From positions 32,496,501-32,560,500 of the forward strand of contig CAIIXF020000012.1 of the NCBI GenBank assembly GCA_903813345.2: DNA of 64,000 bases, read 5' to 3'. The stretch is from Owenia fusiformis. Its lineage: Eukaryota; Annelida; Polychaeta; Sabellida; Oweniidae. The translations under genes were made by a program, and so were the position numbers. The notes beneath the pieces are model-generated. The model saw only the letters and a list, made by a program, of their open reading frames with translations. It ran no database searches and was not told the origin of the DNA. Positions 52,512 through 62,843 of this stretch are shown here, piece after piece (positions within the stretch are counted from its first letter, which is position 1; each line of letters opens with the position of its first letter).

Positions 52512-53386
52512 TTTGCAGACGACACAAAACTATACAGAAATGTGACAAACCCGATAGATAGTCAACTTCTCCAGAATGACCTTGATGCCATTCAAACCTG
52601 GACTGATAAATGGCAGTTAAAATTTAACACCAATAAATGTTCAGTGTTGCATTTAGGGAGGAAAAACACAGAATGTGATTATACCATGAAGAGCAGAAGT
52701 ACAAATGACAAAATATCAGTCAATAAGTCAAAATGTGAAAGAGATCTGGGAATTCATATGGACCATCTAAAATTTAGTGAACACATTAAAATAGTGACAA
52801 ACAAAGCAAACCAGACGCTCGGGATGATCAAACGATCTTTCAAATATTGGGACTTTGATACCTTTAAACTATTATTTAATGGACTGGTTAGACCAAAATT
52901 GGAGTACTCAAATGCAGTATGGAACCCATATCTAAAGAAAGATATTGAATTAATTGAAAATGTTCAAAGAAGGGCAACGAGAATACTCCCATCACTCAGA
53001 GAACTCTCTTACTCCGACCGTCTCAAAGTCCTAGACATGACAACACTGGCCTTCAGAAGACTCAGAGGTGACATGATAGAGACTTACAAATACATAAACA
53101 ACCTTTATGATGTAGACTCCAATTCACTTTTCCCTGGCTTACAACCACAGGACAAACACCATACAAGAAGGTGCAATACACAATATCTTCGAAAGTCACA
53201 TTGCAGTACAACCCTAAGACAGCAAACATTTAGTCAGAGAGTTATAAAACAGTGGAACTGTATAGCAGAATGGGTAGTAAATGCACCAAGTGTGAATCAG
53301 TTCAAAAACAGATTAGACTCTCACTGGTACAATCACCCAATGAAGTATGACCATACAGTGGACTACCACTTTATACACCGTTACTA
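52512..53386 (+). mobile_element. 5'-truncated LINE, RT palm to C-terminus
   Basis: The reading opens with FADDTKLYRNV, the catalytic FADD box, and continues uninterrupted to a stop at 53385-53387: QTWTDKWQLKFNTNKCSVLH, DLGIHMDHLKFSEHI, VRPKLEYSNAVWNPYLKKD, VQRRATRILPSL. These are the thumb and C-terminal landmarks common in CR1/jockey-related LINEs of metazoans. It differs clearly from the LINE at 28-32 kb and belongs to another family. Everything upstream of the polymerase centre is missing, as expected of 5' truncation. It ends about 235 bp before the next gene's start codon. Confidence 0.75.
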
Positions 53387-53532
53387 ACTAAATATGAACA
53401 AATTCAAAAGTATTGATCGGTTAAACAGGCAATTTATGCCTACTTACCGTACTTAACTTATAAACTTATTATATTTTTAATTTAAAAGTTTCAAACTTTT
53501 GAATTTGGCGCCATATTTAAAGTTTAGCAAGA

Positions 53533-53569
53533 TCTCGCGAGATTTCTTGCCATGACGCCATTTTCCTCC
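53533..53569 (+). promoter_or_regulatory. TCTCGCGAGA and YY1-like core promoter motifs
   Basis: The palindrome TCTCGCGAGA (53533-53542) and GCCATTTTCCTCC (53557-53569, a YY1-like core on the minus strand) lie 50-90 bp upstream of the ATG at 53622. No TATA box is seen. In vertebrates both motifs mark TATA-less, broadly expressed promoters. This suggests housekeeping-type expression of the transposase-derived gene and that the host, not a transposon, supplies the promoter. Confidence 0.55.
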
Positions 53570-53621
53570 ATTTTCGCCCAGTAAAAATAAAATTCAGAAA
53601 TTTTAGATAGTTTTCTTAAAA

Positions 53622-56600
53622 ATGCAAAGCTCCAGCGGTTCAGGAACCACTGAGAGCGAATGGACTGTAGCTATTGCGGATTCTGAAGAAGTTGTAGCCG
53701 AGATTGTCGTATCTGAACCCTGCAATGAACCGCTTATGGTCGCAATGCAGCCTGTGCAAGAAGCTGCCGAAGTCGTTGTTATGACAGAAACGGAAGCAAA
53801 CGTAGATCAAGACAAACAGGAGATCCAAGAATTTGGTGAGGAGAAGAATGTGGTGTCTGTTGAACCTGAAATCAACGTGGAAGATGATGGGGAAGGATAC
53901 CAGTGGTATGTCAAGGGTCGAAGGAAAGACGATGACGTTGATCTTTCACCTCCGAAGAAAAAGAAACGGGGTCGACCAAGCACTGCTTCGCGAATGATAA
54001 AACACGAGGAAGAAGATGATGATGATGATATGTATGTCCCAATTACACCAGCTCCAAGGAAACCACCAAATAGAAACCCACACAGGTATATTTATTTACA
54101 TTACCATAGTCCCCGAGGGATCATTCACCAAGCTATCGCAAGCTTGCCATGTCACAAGGACCCTTTTTAGCGATAACGTCCTATTCATCAATCTCATACG
54201 ACTACGATCTATAGAATTTTTGAGACCCTATCTACTGCAAGACTTACGCCTGGCGTAACTGTTATTCAGAGTTTTTAAGTAGCGTAAGGACCCTGCCATG
54301 ACCGTGGTAGTGTTATCGTGAAAGCCTGGTATAACCGCGACGTGGTAAGTCTTGTAGTAGAGAGCATGTGGAATTTTCTGCGATGTTGCAATGAAATACC
54401 ACTAAAATTGCCCAAATTTAAGCAACCGGTGGTACCCAGTTGCAGTGATTTTACTGCAAGAAAAACGTCTAGCTACAAGCTTCTGTCACTCCCCCCCCCT
54501 CTACTTGACTAAACACCTTTAAGAGTCCTGGGGAATTACATCCCAGGGGGAAATGATTGGTTAATTGTTCTTGTTTTCCAGACTTTTATGGAGTGATATG
54601 GACATGGTCAAAGCCATAAAGGCAGTACGGGAAGGTAAAATCTCAAAACGTGGGGCCGCACGCAAATACAACGTCCCGTATAGTACACTTAAAGATCGCA
54701 TTAGTGGACGCGTGCAGCATGGGACTAAGCCTGGAGTACGAAAGGTGATGTCAGATAAAGAAGAAAAAGAATTAGCACATTATGTTAAAGATATGCAGGT
54801 AAGGGTTGTACTACATTCTACATTTCATTTACAATCTATATTCTTGTTAAAAAAATTATGGGAAATACCTCAGGAAATATGATATTGACCCTCACTCCTG
54901 CGCCTGTTCAGAGGCCTTATTCACAAAGCATCGCAATTTGAATGCGATTGCTATTGCTATGCGATTGCGACATCGCAATTTTGGCGCGGTATTCACAATG
55001 ACGTGATATCGCAATCGCGTAGCAATAGCAATCGCATTAGGATAGCAATGTGTTAGCAGCTTTACTGTAACAAGTAAAGCAAACATAGGATGGTTGAAAC
55101 GAATGGTATTTAATTGATTTACGACTGTCCGTGGAGTTAATAATGAAAACTAAGATTGAATAAAATAAAATTGTTGTGTTTAAACAGTTAAATGATTTTA
55201 TAGACCCAACATCCATTTATTTGAGTAAGTTAGTTTATTCGATTCTATCCCAAGATATATTTCTAAATTCTATTTTGATGGGTATGGGAGGGGACCCGCC
55301 CAACCCTCTCAAAATTATATCTTCTAGGAACTTAGTTTATGTTAGCTGTTTTCCAATAATCGTTCCATCAATCCCCTTCATTGCCTCAAATCGTTCACTC
55401 CTCCTATTTTTACAATTTAGCCTACTCTTTATCTATTAATGGAATTAAAGTTCATGTCCATTCCCTCATACAACGACGATACCTCTCGATCACCTCATTA
55501 TCATCGTAAATAGCCAATGGATGTGTTCTGTCGCGAAATAATCTTGGTTTTAGTAGATGCTGTCTGCGGTTCACCGCTATCATCGCCATTTTGTTTAACA
55601 GTGTCTCAGACGACTGATAATGGCGGGAATTATAACATTGCGATTCACTGATAGCAATTTTAGATGAAATATTGAAAATATTCTTCCATTATTTAAGACG
55701 ACTTTAGACTCTTAGTATCTCGTCAGAGCACATGAAATGACGATTTTTTTAAAATCGTATGTTGGTTAGTATACTGAAATACGTTGTATTAAAATAGCAA
55801 ATAATTCTGAGAACGCTAAACGCATTTAATTAAAACATAAAGCAAACCTTAATATTGCGACTGTATTGCGGCTGGTAGAGGGTAGTCGCATTTATATGAC
55901 GCTATTAATGCGATTGAATTGCTAAGTCGCAATCGCACTTTGATTGTGAATAAGAATTTCAGCGATTTTTGCGATGGCGATTGCGATGTCGCAATCGCAT
56001 AGGATGCGACACATTGTGAATAAGGCCTCAGGTATCAATTAGGAGACTTGTAGGATAGATCCTGTAGTTGTCCTCATCTTTATGTCATATCGTGATTAAA
56101 TGGTTACCCCTTCCAATGCTTGTCGAGGTTCTTTTAAAAAGTCTCCAGGGATTGAGATTGTATGATGATGAATGGTATTATGAGTTCCAGCTTTTAATAA
56201 TCCTTTGGCTGAAGGAGTTTGTCCCAATGTCAAGTCTAAGACATGGTTTACATAATTTCTTAACGATGACCCCTGGTGGTAGATTTATTCTCAGTAAAGA
56301 AGGAACTCAGACAGTTCTCTCGGTCAATATTATCTAAACCCTGTAATAAAATTCATATTGAAAATCAACCATAAAATAACCTATATGTGCATGTATAATT
56401 TCAGGTCAAATACTGTTTTTTCTGTTTTTCTTATTTTTATTTGCAGTTGAAACACAAAAAATGAATGATAATGTATTGTCTGAATTTATTTCAGAACTCT
56501 GGGTTTACAATCAACAGTACAATGATAAGAGAGCGGGCGGCTGAGATTCTGCGACTAAATCATGGTCCGAATACTCAGTATTGGAGAACAGTACCTGGTA

Positions 56601-59600
56601 CGGCTAGCTCACATATTATGTCTTCCATATTTTTCTAAATGTTTGACTCAATTCAACATTACCCATGTTGTCCAGGCAATATCCACATTTTGTAATGTTC
56701 TATATTTCTATATGTTTAGACTCCATTCAACATTACTCATGTTGTCCAGGCAATATCCACATTTTGTAATGTTCTATATTTTTATATGTTTAGACTCCAT
56801 TCAACATTACTCATGTTGTCCAGGCAATATCCACATTTTGTAATGTTCTATATTTCTATATATTTAGACTCCATTCAACATTACTCATGTTGTCCAGGCA
56901 ATATCCACATTTTGTAATGTTCTATATTTCTATATGTTTAGACTCCATTCAACATTACTCATTTTGTCCAGGCAATATCCACATTTTGTAATGTTCTATA
57001 TTTCTATATGTTTAGACTCCATTCAACATTACTCATGTTGTCCAGGCAATATCCACATTTTGTAATGTTCTATATTTCTATATGTTTAGACTCCATTCAA
57101 CATTACTCATGTTGTCCAGGCAATATCCAAATTTTGTAATGTTCTATTTTTGTAAATGAGTCAAACCAAATTTCTTCAAGTTTGATAGGGAATTCATTTT
57201 TTTGCAAACAAGCTAGCAAATGTTAACATGGCCTTAGTGCAGAAGATCACAAATTCATCAACCCTAGATTTTTTATCGAGAAAAACAGCAATTTAGTGCT
57301 AACCCTGATTTTACAGTTGAACTTGAATTTGAAATAACTGACTTTTTAATAAAATCCCCTAAATTAAGTCAACTAAAACAAAACTCATTTTTGTGAGAAA
57401 CTTTCCAATTCTCACACTGCACTCTTGATTTTTCCCAAAACATGTTTCCATGTTTACTTGAATGACTTTGAATTGAATAAAACTATAGTGTTCTATTTTT
57501 CAGGGGTTAACTGGTTCACCGGTTTCTTGAAGCGTCACTCAGATCGTAAGAATCATAAACCAATCGAAATCACCCGTCATTTTAGCAGACAAGTAACATA
57601 CTCCTTAAAGGCCAAAAGACAACTACTGAATATGTTCTATGACATGTTAGAGCGACAAATGAGATCATATAAAGTTCTAAGTAAGCCAGAAAAAATATTC
57701 AGCGTGGAAGTTGTCAAAAGTAGCATTTATAACAGTGATACGGTTTTATTGTGTGCGTCAGCTTCTGGGAATGTATTACCTCCTTTCGTGACACTGACAG
57801 GCAGTAGCGAAGATGAGGAATTAAAGGAGGGTACAACAGCCTACCCAGATGCCTATTTTACATGTAGGAGATCTAGGAACGTCACTCCAGAGTTGTTCTC
57901 AACGTGGTTCACGGATCATTTCTGCAAACACGTTCCTGAAACTCGTAAATGTATTCTGCTCGTCAGTGGCCAAAGTAAATTTTTCACCGTTAGTTTGATG
58001 CGAAATATGAAATCTGCCAATATGACTCTTCTTAACATCCCAGCTCAGATGGCGTCCATCTTGCATCCAATCGACCAATCACTGATTGACATTGTTGGCT
58101 CCACCCTCCTGGAAAAACGTAACGTATGGGAAGAAGAGAACCCTGAGAGGACTATGGATTTGGCCAGTTATGCCCACATGTTGAAGAAAACTTGGAAACG
58201 TATTCCAGCCAATAACATCAAGTCATCTTTCCAAAAATCAGGTACATTTTTAAGGGTTTTTCAAAAAGTCTTGATTATTGTAAAACCTGTCTTAAGAAGT
58301 GGAACACCTTTGGTAGTGGTACCTCTGAAAAGTGCTCTACTTGGGAGGTGTTCCACTTATAGAGTTTCATTGAACATTAAGTCAGTTGGTTTTGGAACTT
58401 TAAAATGCGTTCCACTTGGGAGGTGTTCCATTTATAGAATTTTAGTGAACATTAAGTCAGTTGGTTTTGGAACTCTAAAATGTGTTCCACTTGGGAGATG
58501 TTCCACTTATAAAGTTTTAGTGAACATTAAGTCATTTGGTTTTGGAACTCCAAAATGTGTTCCACTTGGGAGGTGTTCCACTTATAGAGTTTCATTGAAC
58601 ATTAATTCAATTGGTTTTGGAACTCTAAAATGTGTTCCACTTGTGAGTTGTTCCACTTATAGAGTTTCATTGAACATTAATTCAGTTGGTTTTGGAATTG
58701 CAAAATGTGTTCCACTTGGGAGGTGTTACACTTATAGAGTTTTAGTGAACATTAAGTCAGTTGGTTTTGGAACTCTAAAATGTGTTCCACTTGGGAGGTT
58801 TTCCACTTATACTTATTAAGTTTTAGTGAACATTAAGTCAGTTAGTTTTGGAACTCTAAAATAAAATGTGTTCCACTTGGGAGGTGTTCCACTTATCAAG
58901 TTTTAGTGAACATTAAGTCAGTTGGTTTTGGAACTCCAAAATGTGTTCCACTTGGGAGGTGTTCCACTTATAGAGTTTCATTGCACCTTAATTCAGTTGG
59001 TTTTGGAACTCTAAAATGTGGTCCACTTGGAAGGTGTTTCATTGAACACTAAAATTGGTTGGATTGATGTGTGTAGATTTTCCCAAATCTAGATTTGTTG
59101 GATTATAATAAAAGGTCAGGTTTCAATACAGAAAAAAGTATGAAATATTCAATTTTTGTAAATCTGTAAATAATCTCAAATTGATTAAATTGGTACCCCC
59201 ATTGATTTGGTTAATTTTTGCCAAACAAAACCTTATGATTTCACACAATGAAAAAATCTAGATTTTGGGAAGGGGCCCACAATTCGAATCATTTACGATC
59301 GAATTCCTATACACATTTTCCTCATGTTTAAGTTAGTTGGGTTATGTGAGATTAGTGATTTGGAAGATACATGTTCTTTCAAAAAATGACTAAACAATGC
59401 AATCAGACTATTATGATAGCTTATGGATTTCTAATTTGCCATAGCTATACATTTTCAACTCTAAACATCAATCCATATTTGGTTATATAAATGACTCAAA
59501 AAAGGAAGGTATTGTTACGCATTAAAATTTTTCTGGTATTGTCATGCATTAACATTTTTCTTCTAGGTATATTTCCATTCTCCCGCACTGCTGTCGTCGA

Positions 59601-62600
59601 CTCCTACCTCCTAGTGGCGGGTGAACGTCCCCAAGTAAACGACCTTGGATTCCAAGAAGGTGAAGATGAGTTCTCCATTAACGATGAGCTCAAACTCGAA
59701 CCAGAGGAAGAAGATCTGATAAATGATGGTCCGCAAGTTCAGGTGATGTTCTTATTTTGAATGATGAATGATGTACCACCGAAACAACAAATATCCTCTC
59801 ACTTACAGCATTTATTGTATATTATACTTTAGTTATAGTAATTAATGTTTTTATTTGGTACATAGAATTTATAGCTCCACGTTTTGAGTCTTTCAAGATG
59901 GATATCATTGAATGGATTTTCTTATCAACATGCATCAGATAATTTGATTTGTCTAGTTGTTTTTATAACCAAATTATTTTTTAGGAATTTTATATTGAAA
60001 CATCAATGAAGAGAAGGTAATTACCCAGAATTCAGATGTGAATCTTCGTGTAACCTTGAACCTCTTAGTATATATTTTCACGAAGATTGCTTTATTTAAT
60101 CAGTGAATCATTTTGTTAAAGGTGCAGTTGTATAAAAGATGCACATCTAGGTGTATCTTTACATGAAGATAGGTTCATCTTTGAATTCTGGGTAATATCC
60201 TCCACTTCAATCAATGAATACTGTTATTGCAGGTGCAGTTGTATGATGAGGATACTTCCCAGAGGCCTACGCTAGATGACCTCACGGAGGCAGTTGCTTA
60301 CAGGACTATGCAAGAAGAGCGTCAGAATGCCACCAAGGCCCTGAAAAATATCAAGGAAGATTCCGTTTGTGTAACTAATGGTGGTGACGCTGGTATGGCG
60401 ATAGAGACTGTCATGCCACCTAGTTCTGGTTCTGGGATGCAGTTTAGTAGTGTTTCGAGTAGACATACGCGATTGGATAGCGTGCAAAGTCAGCCACCTG
60501 AAGTGTTTCTGAATCCATCTCCCGATAAACGTCCCAAAGATGGACCTATCACCACAGTGGATGTAGATCAACAGGAAGTAGTGCAGCAGGAGGAAGAAGT
60601 GCAAAATGAGGAAGTAGTGCAGCACCAGGTTATAGTGCAGGCACAAGATGTAGTGCAGGCACAGGGCCTTGTGCAGCAACAGGATGTAGTTCAGCAAGAA
60701 ACAAATACAATAATACAACCTGAATTCATTCCACATACTTTGCAACAAGATGTGGTGCATCAGGAAGTGGTGACTGAGGAAGTGGTGCAGGATGTGATGC
60801 TCCAAGAGGAGGTGCTGTCCCAGCATCATTACCCACAATCCCTCGGGGAAGTTATAGTCGATAACAACCAGATTTTCAATGAGAAAGACATAATTTATGC
60901 CACGAGTGACGAACTGGAAAACCTCCAAATGCTGCAGGGCGATAACATTGTGTATATCATCAATGAAGATGATCAAGACATTGGGGATAATGTGATTGTG
61001 GACAATGGTGACCTAAATAATGTTATTGTAACCAGCAATGAACAGTTTGTCGTCACACAGCCTACATCAACCGCTGTTCTGCCATCTCCTGTTGTACAAA
61101 TGGTTTCTTATTCCCCGTCATTACAGAACAATGCCCTATCACAGAGTAACGTCCGCATCGTACAGAGTTTGCCACAAGTTCAGAGTCACCTCCAAGTTCA
61201 AAGTAATGCAAAAGTTCAGGGACATACTCCTAATGTGAAAACCAGTCCAGGGGTTCAAGTAAAGACTGATGTTGTATCAGGCAACAAAGTAGTGCACATT
61301 GTATCCCCTCAAGCTACTCCTACCCCTCAAGTTCAGCCCTCCCCCAGAGTTGTCATTTCACCTGGGGGCACTGTCTCGACGATACAACCTATCAGCCCAA
61401 AAATGGTCAGTGTTGTCAAGAAATCAGTTCCAAAACAACAATCAGTTCTTCTGAATCCATCTGAACCCACAAAGGTTTTGGATGTCAGTGGGGTTTCCCT
61501 GAAGAAATTCCCATCTGGAATAAGGAATTCCCAGGGAGGAAATTCCCTGAGTGGGAATCCCCAAAGAGGGAATCCCCAAGGTTTCAGCTCAGGTGACAGC
61601 CATAAAGTGACAATCAAACATTCTCAGATAGTAACAGCCTCAGAGAATTCTGGTGATATTATAACAAAATTGACGACTCCTAAATCTCCCAATCAGAAAT
61701 TGAGCTCCCAAGGGCCTGTGACCGTAAGAATTCAATCAAATGACCAATCCTTGATCACGGCAGCTCCAACCAATAAATCCTTAAATCCTAGATCCCCTAA
61801 AGCAGGACAAGCTCCAACACTTGTAATATCCCCTGTCTCCAAATCCCCTACAGTTACTAAAATACCCCAGAGCCCTAAAATCTTGACTCTCAAAACCCAG
61901 ATTCCCCAATCTCCGAAACCCAAATCCCCTGTTGTTCAGAAAACAATATCGCTGAATTTAAAGACTGCTAATCTACCAGCCATCGAAAATTCCAAGAATA
62001 CCACACTCTATACCACAATAGCTGGGAAGAAACAAGTAGTTGGGACAGTCATAGATGGCGTATTTGCTGCTAGTAATAAAAAAGCTACAGATGGCGTATT
62101 TGTACCCAGTGCTACTACAGAAGAGCAAACTATGATACTGCCCAATGAGGTAAAATCAAAAACAAACAATGTACAACTCCCTAAGGGGAGTACACCTAAG
62201 AAAGACTTATCTCTCAAAGGAGACCTATCTCCCAAGTTGGCTGTCCAGACAAATCCATCACAGGAGTCCAAAACTCCTTCCGTGGAATTACCAAGAACCA
62301 GGAGCCTAAGGAAAACTTCAGAACAATCTGCAACAAAAGTCTCACCAACTAAAGTTACGGCTCCTAAAACCCCAACTCCTAAAGTTGCAACACCAACAAA
62401 AACAACCAGAAATGTGACGTCTCGGTCAAGTCCACGTCATAAACCAACTGACAATAACACTGATATTGCAACCGAGCATTCAGCTCCAAATGGCTCTTCT
62501 AAGGCTCCATCAGTGTCAGCTCCAAATGGTTCTTCTAAGGCTCCATCAGTGTCAGCTCCAAATGGTTCTTCTAAGGCTCCATCAGTGTCAGCTCCAAATG

Positions 62601-62788
62601 GTTCTTCTAAGGCTCCATCAGTGTCAGCTCCAAATGGTTCTTCTAAGGCTCCATCAGTGTCAGCTCCAAATGGTTCTTCTAAGGCTCCATCAGTGTCAGC
62701 TCCAAATGGTTCTTCTAAGGCTCCATCTGTGTCAGCTCCATCAAGTTCACCATATGGGACTAGGTCGAAGCGACCTAAGCTTCAATGA
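53622..62788 (+). CDS. host gene derived from a pogo/Tigger transposase, catalytic triad lost
   Basis: Six coding exons: 53622-54085, 54582-54798, 56495-56597, 57504-58241, 59567-59742, 60233-62788; phases 2, 0, 1, 1, 0 agree and give 1,417 aa. Order: acidic N-terminus; AT-hook (~112-119, KKKKRGRPS); pipsqueak HTH (~156-205, AIKAVREGKISKRGAARKYN); CENPB-like segment (~228-275, ending WFTGFLKRH); DDE_1-like domain (~290-500); acidic linker; long Pro/Ser/Lys and Gln/Val-rich tail. At the expected acidic positions the protein has SVEV (~327), LLVSGQS (~413) and HPIDQS (~449): only the last Asp remains, so transposition is not expected. A likely role is a nuclear DNA-binding protein. The intron-rich structure, own promoter motifs and absence of flanking TIRs support domestication. 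The start is set by an upstream in-frame TAG. Confidence 0.8.
54582..54798 (+). CDS. exon 2: pipsqueak-type HTH
   Basis: Acceptor TTTTCCAG, phase 2 in and 0 out. The reading MVKAIKAVREGKISKRGAAR then KYNVPYSTLKDRISGR has the spacing of the HTH_psq fold that binds transposon ends in pogo-like transposases. It is well conserved in form, so DNA binding may be kept although catalysis is not. Confidence 0.85.
54911..56029. mobile_element. 1.1-kb TIR element in intron 2 of the transposase-derived gene
   Basis: GAGGCCTTATTCACAA at 54911 is mirrored by TTGTGAATAAGGCCTC ending at 56029. Both ends continue into palindrome-rich runs built on GCGATTGC / GCAATCGC, about 140 bp on each side. The middle is AT-rich with no transposase. 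Non-autonomous, class unknown. Confidence 0.75.
56495..56597 (+). CDS. exon 3: start of CENPB-like segment
   Basis: Acceptor TTATTTCAG, phase 0 in, phase 1 out (donor GTACGG). It reads NSGFTINSTMIRERAAEILR and continues to YWRTVPG, then joins exon 4 as GVNWFTGFLKRH, the helix pattern of the second (CENPB) HTH in pogo-like proteins. Between this exon and exon 4 lies the 74-bp tandem array. Confidence 0.75.
56640..57150. repeat. 74-bp tandem array (about 7 copies) in intron 3
   Basis: The unit contains TTTAGACTCCATTCAACATT, ACTCATGTTGTCCAGGCAAT and ATCCACATTTTGTAATGTTC. Copies are 95% or more alike by eye, with a few point changes (for example CATTTTGTCC in one). Confidence 0.9.
57504..58241 (+). 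CDS. exon 4: DDE-like domain
   Basis: Phase 1 at both ends (acceptor TTTTTCAG, donor GTACAT). It shows the pogo-type framework: CENPB end, then EKIFSVEVVKSSIYNSDTVL, ASGNVLPPFVTLTG, WFTDHFCKHVPETRKCILLV, LLNIPAQMASILHPIDQSLI. The fold seems preserved, whereas the DET, LDN/DGH and QPLD catalytic motifs are replaced or partly replaced. The spacing between second and third acidic positions (~34) fits pogo/Tigger. The frame stays open for 190 more codons into a 75-bp satellite only because 75 is divisible by three. Confidence 0.85.
58290..59060. repeat. 75-bp tandem array (about 10 copies) in intron 4
   Basis: The unit carries GGGAGGTGTTCCACTTATAG, GTGAACATTAAGTCAGTTGG and TTTTGGAACTCTAAAATGTG. 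Related sequence occurs at about 39545-39750 and, reversed, at about 42430-42490, so the family is dispersed as well as tandem. Confidence 0.9.
60020..60196. mobile_element. small inverted-repeat element in intron 5
   Basis: ATTACCCAGAATTCA at 60020 is mirrored by TGAATTCTGGGTAAT ending at 60196, with additional inner pairing around TCTTCGTG / CACGAAGA. Inside it AGGTGCAGTTGTAT (about 60120) repeats exactly the start of exon 6 (60231-60244). Confidence 0.6.
60233..62788 (+). CDS. exon 6: long low-complexity C-terminal tail
   Basis: Acceptor GTTATTGCAG, phase 0, stop TGA at 62786-62788; 851 residues. First comes a Gln/Val/Glu-rich part with repeated VVQ(Q/A/H)xx motifs (~residues 680-790), then Val/Gln-rich and Pro/Ser/Lys-rich regions with many SPK/SPT sites (possible proline-directed phosphorylation), then seven copies of APNGSSKAPSVS (62483-62734), ending in a basic SPYGTRSKRPKLQ tail that could act as a nuclear localisation signal. 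No globular domain is recognised. Probably an intrinsically disordered regulatory or scaffold tail fused to the transposase core. Confidence 0.8.
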   Translation: MQLYDEDTSQRPTLDDLTEAVAYRTMQEERQNATKALKNIKEDSVCVTNGGDAGMAIETVMPPSSGSGMQFSSVSSRHTRLDSVQSQPPEVFLNPSPDKRPKDGPITTVDVDQQEVVQQEEEVQNEEVVQHQVIVQAQDVVQAQGLVQQQDVVQQETNTIIQPEFIPHTLQQDVVHQEVVTEEVVQDVMLQEEVLSQHHYPQSLGEVIVDNNQIFNEKDIIYATSDELENLQMLQGDNIVYIINEDDQDIGDNVIVDNGDLNNVIVTSNEQFVVTQPTSTAVLPSPVVQMVSYSPSLQNNALSQSNVRIVQSLPQVQSHLQVQSNAKVQGHTPNVKTSPGVQVKTDVVSGNKVVHIVSPQATPTPQVQPSPRVVISPGGTVSTIQPISPKMVSVVKKSVPKQQSVLLNPSEPTKVLDVSGVSLKKFPSGIRNSQGGNSLSGNPQRGNPQGFSSGDSHKVTIKHSQIVTASENSGDIITKLTTPKSPNQKLSSQGPVTVRIQSNDQSLITAAPTNKSLNPRSPKAGQAPTLVISPVSKSPTVTKIPQSPKILTLKTQIPQSPKPKSPVVQKTISLNLKTANLPAIENSKNTTLYTTIAGKKQVVGTVIDGVFAASNKKATDGVFVPSATTEEQTMILPNEVKSKTNNVQLPKGSTPKKDLSLKGDLSPKLAVQTNPSQESKTPSVELPRTRSLRKTSEQSATKVSPTKVTAPKTPTPKVATPTKTTRNVTSRSSPRHKPTDNNTDIATEHSAPNGSSKAPSVSAPNGSSKAPSVSAPNGSSKAPSVSAPNGSSKAPSVSAPNGSSKAPSVSAPNGSSKAPSVSAPNGSSKAPSVSAPSSSPYGTRSKRPKLQ
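62483..62734 (+). repeat. coding 36-bp minisatellite, 7 copies
   Basis: Seven head-to-tail units of 36 bp encode APNGSSKAPSVS. The inner five are identical as read; the first differs by GGC for GGT and the last by TCT for TCA. This near identity at silent sites implies recent expansion or homogenisation. Confidence 0.95.
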
Positions 62789-62843
62789 ATGATGAATTGT
62801 TTGATGAAACAGGTTGAAATGTTGAAATGGTCATACTCCTGTT

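Noticed and set aside
58242-58819. Open frame continuing exon 4 of the transposase-derived gene for about 190 codons
   Set aside because: It is translation of the 75-bp satellite, open only because 75 is divisible by three; the donor GTACAT at 58242 and the phase-matched exon 5 explain the gene better.
62466-62792. Frame reading QMVLLRLHQC repeats
   Set aside because: It is the +1 frame of the coding 36-bp repeat; the frame ending in SKRPKLQ continues the gene.
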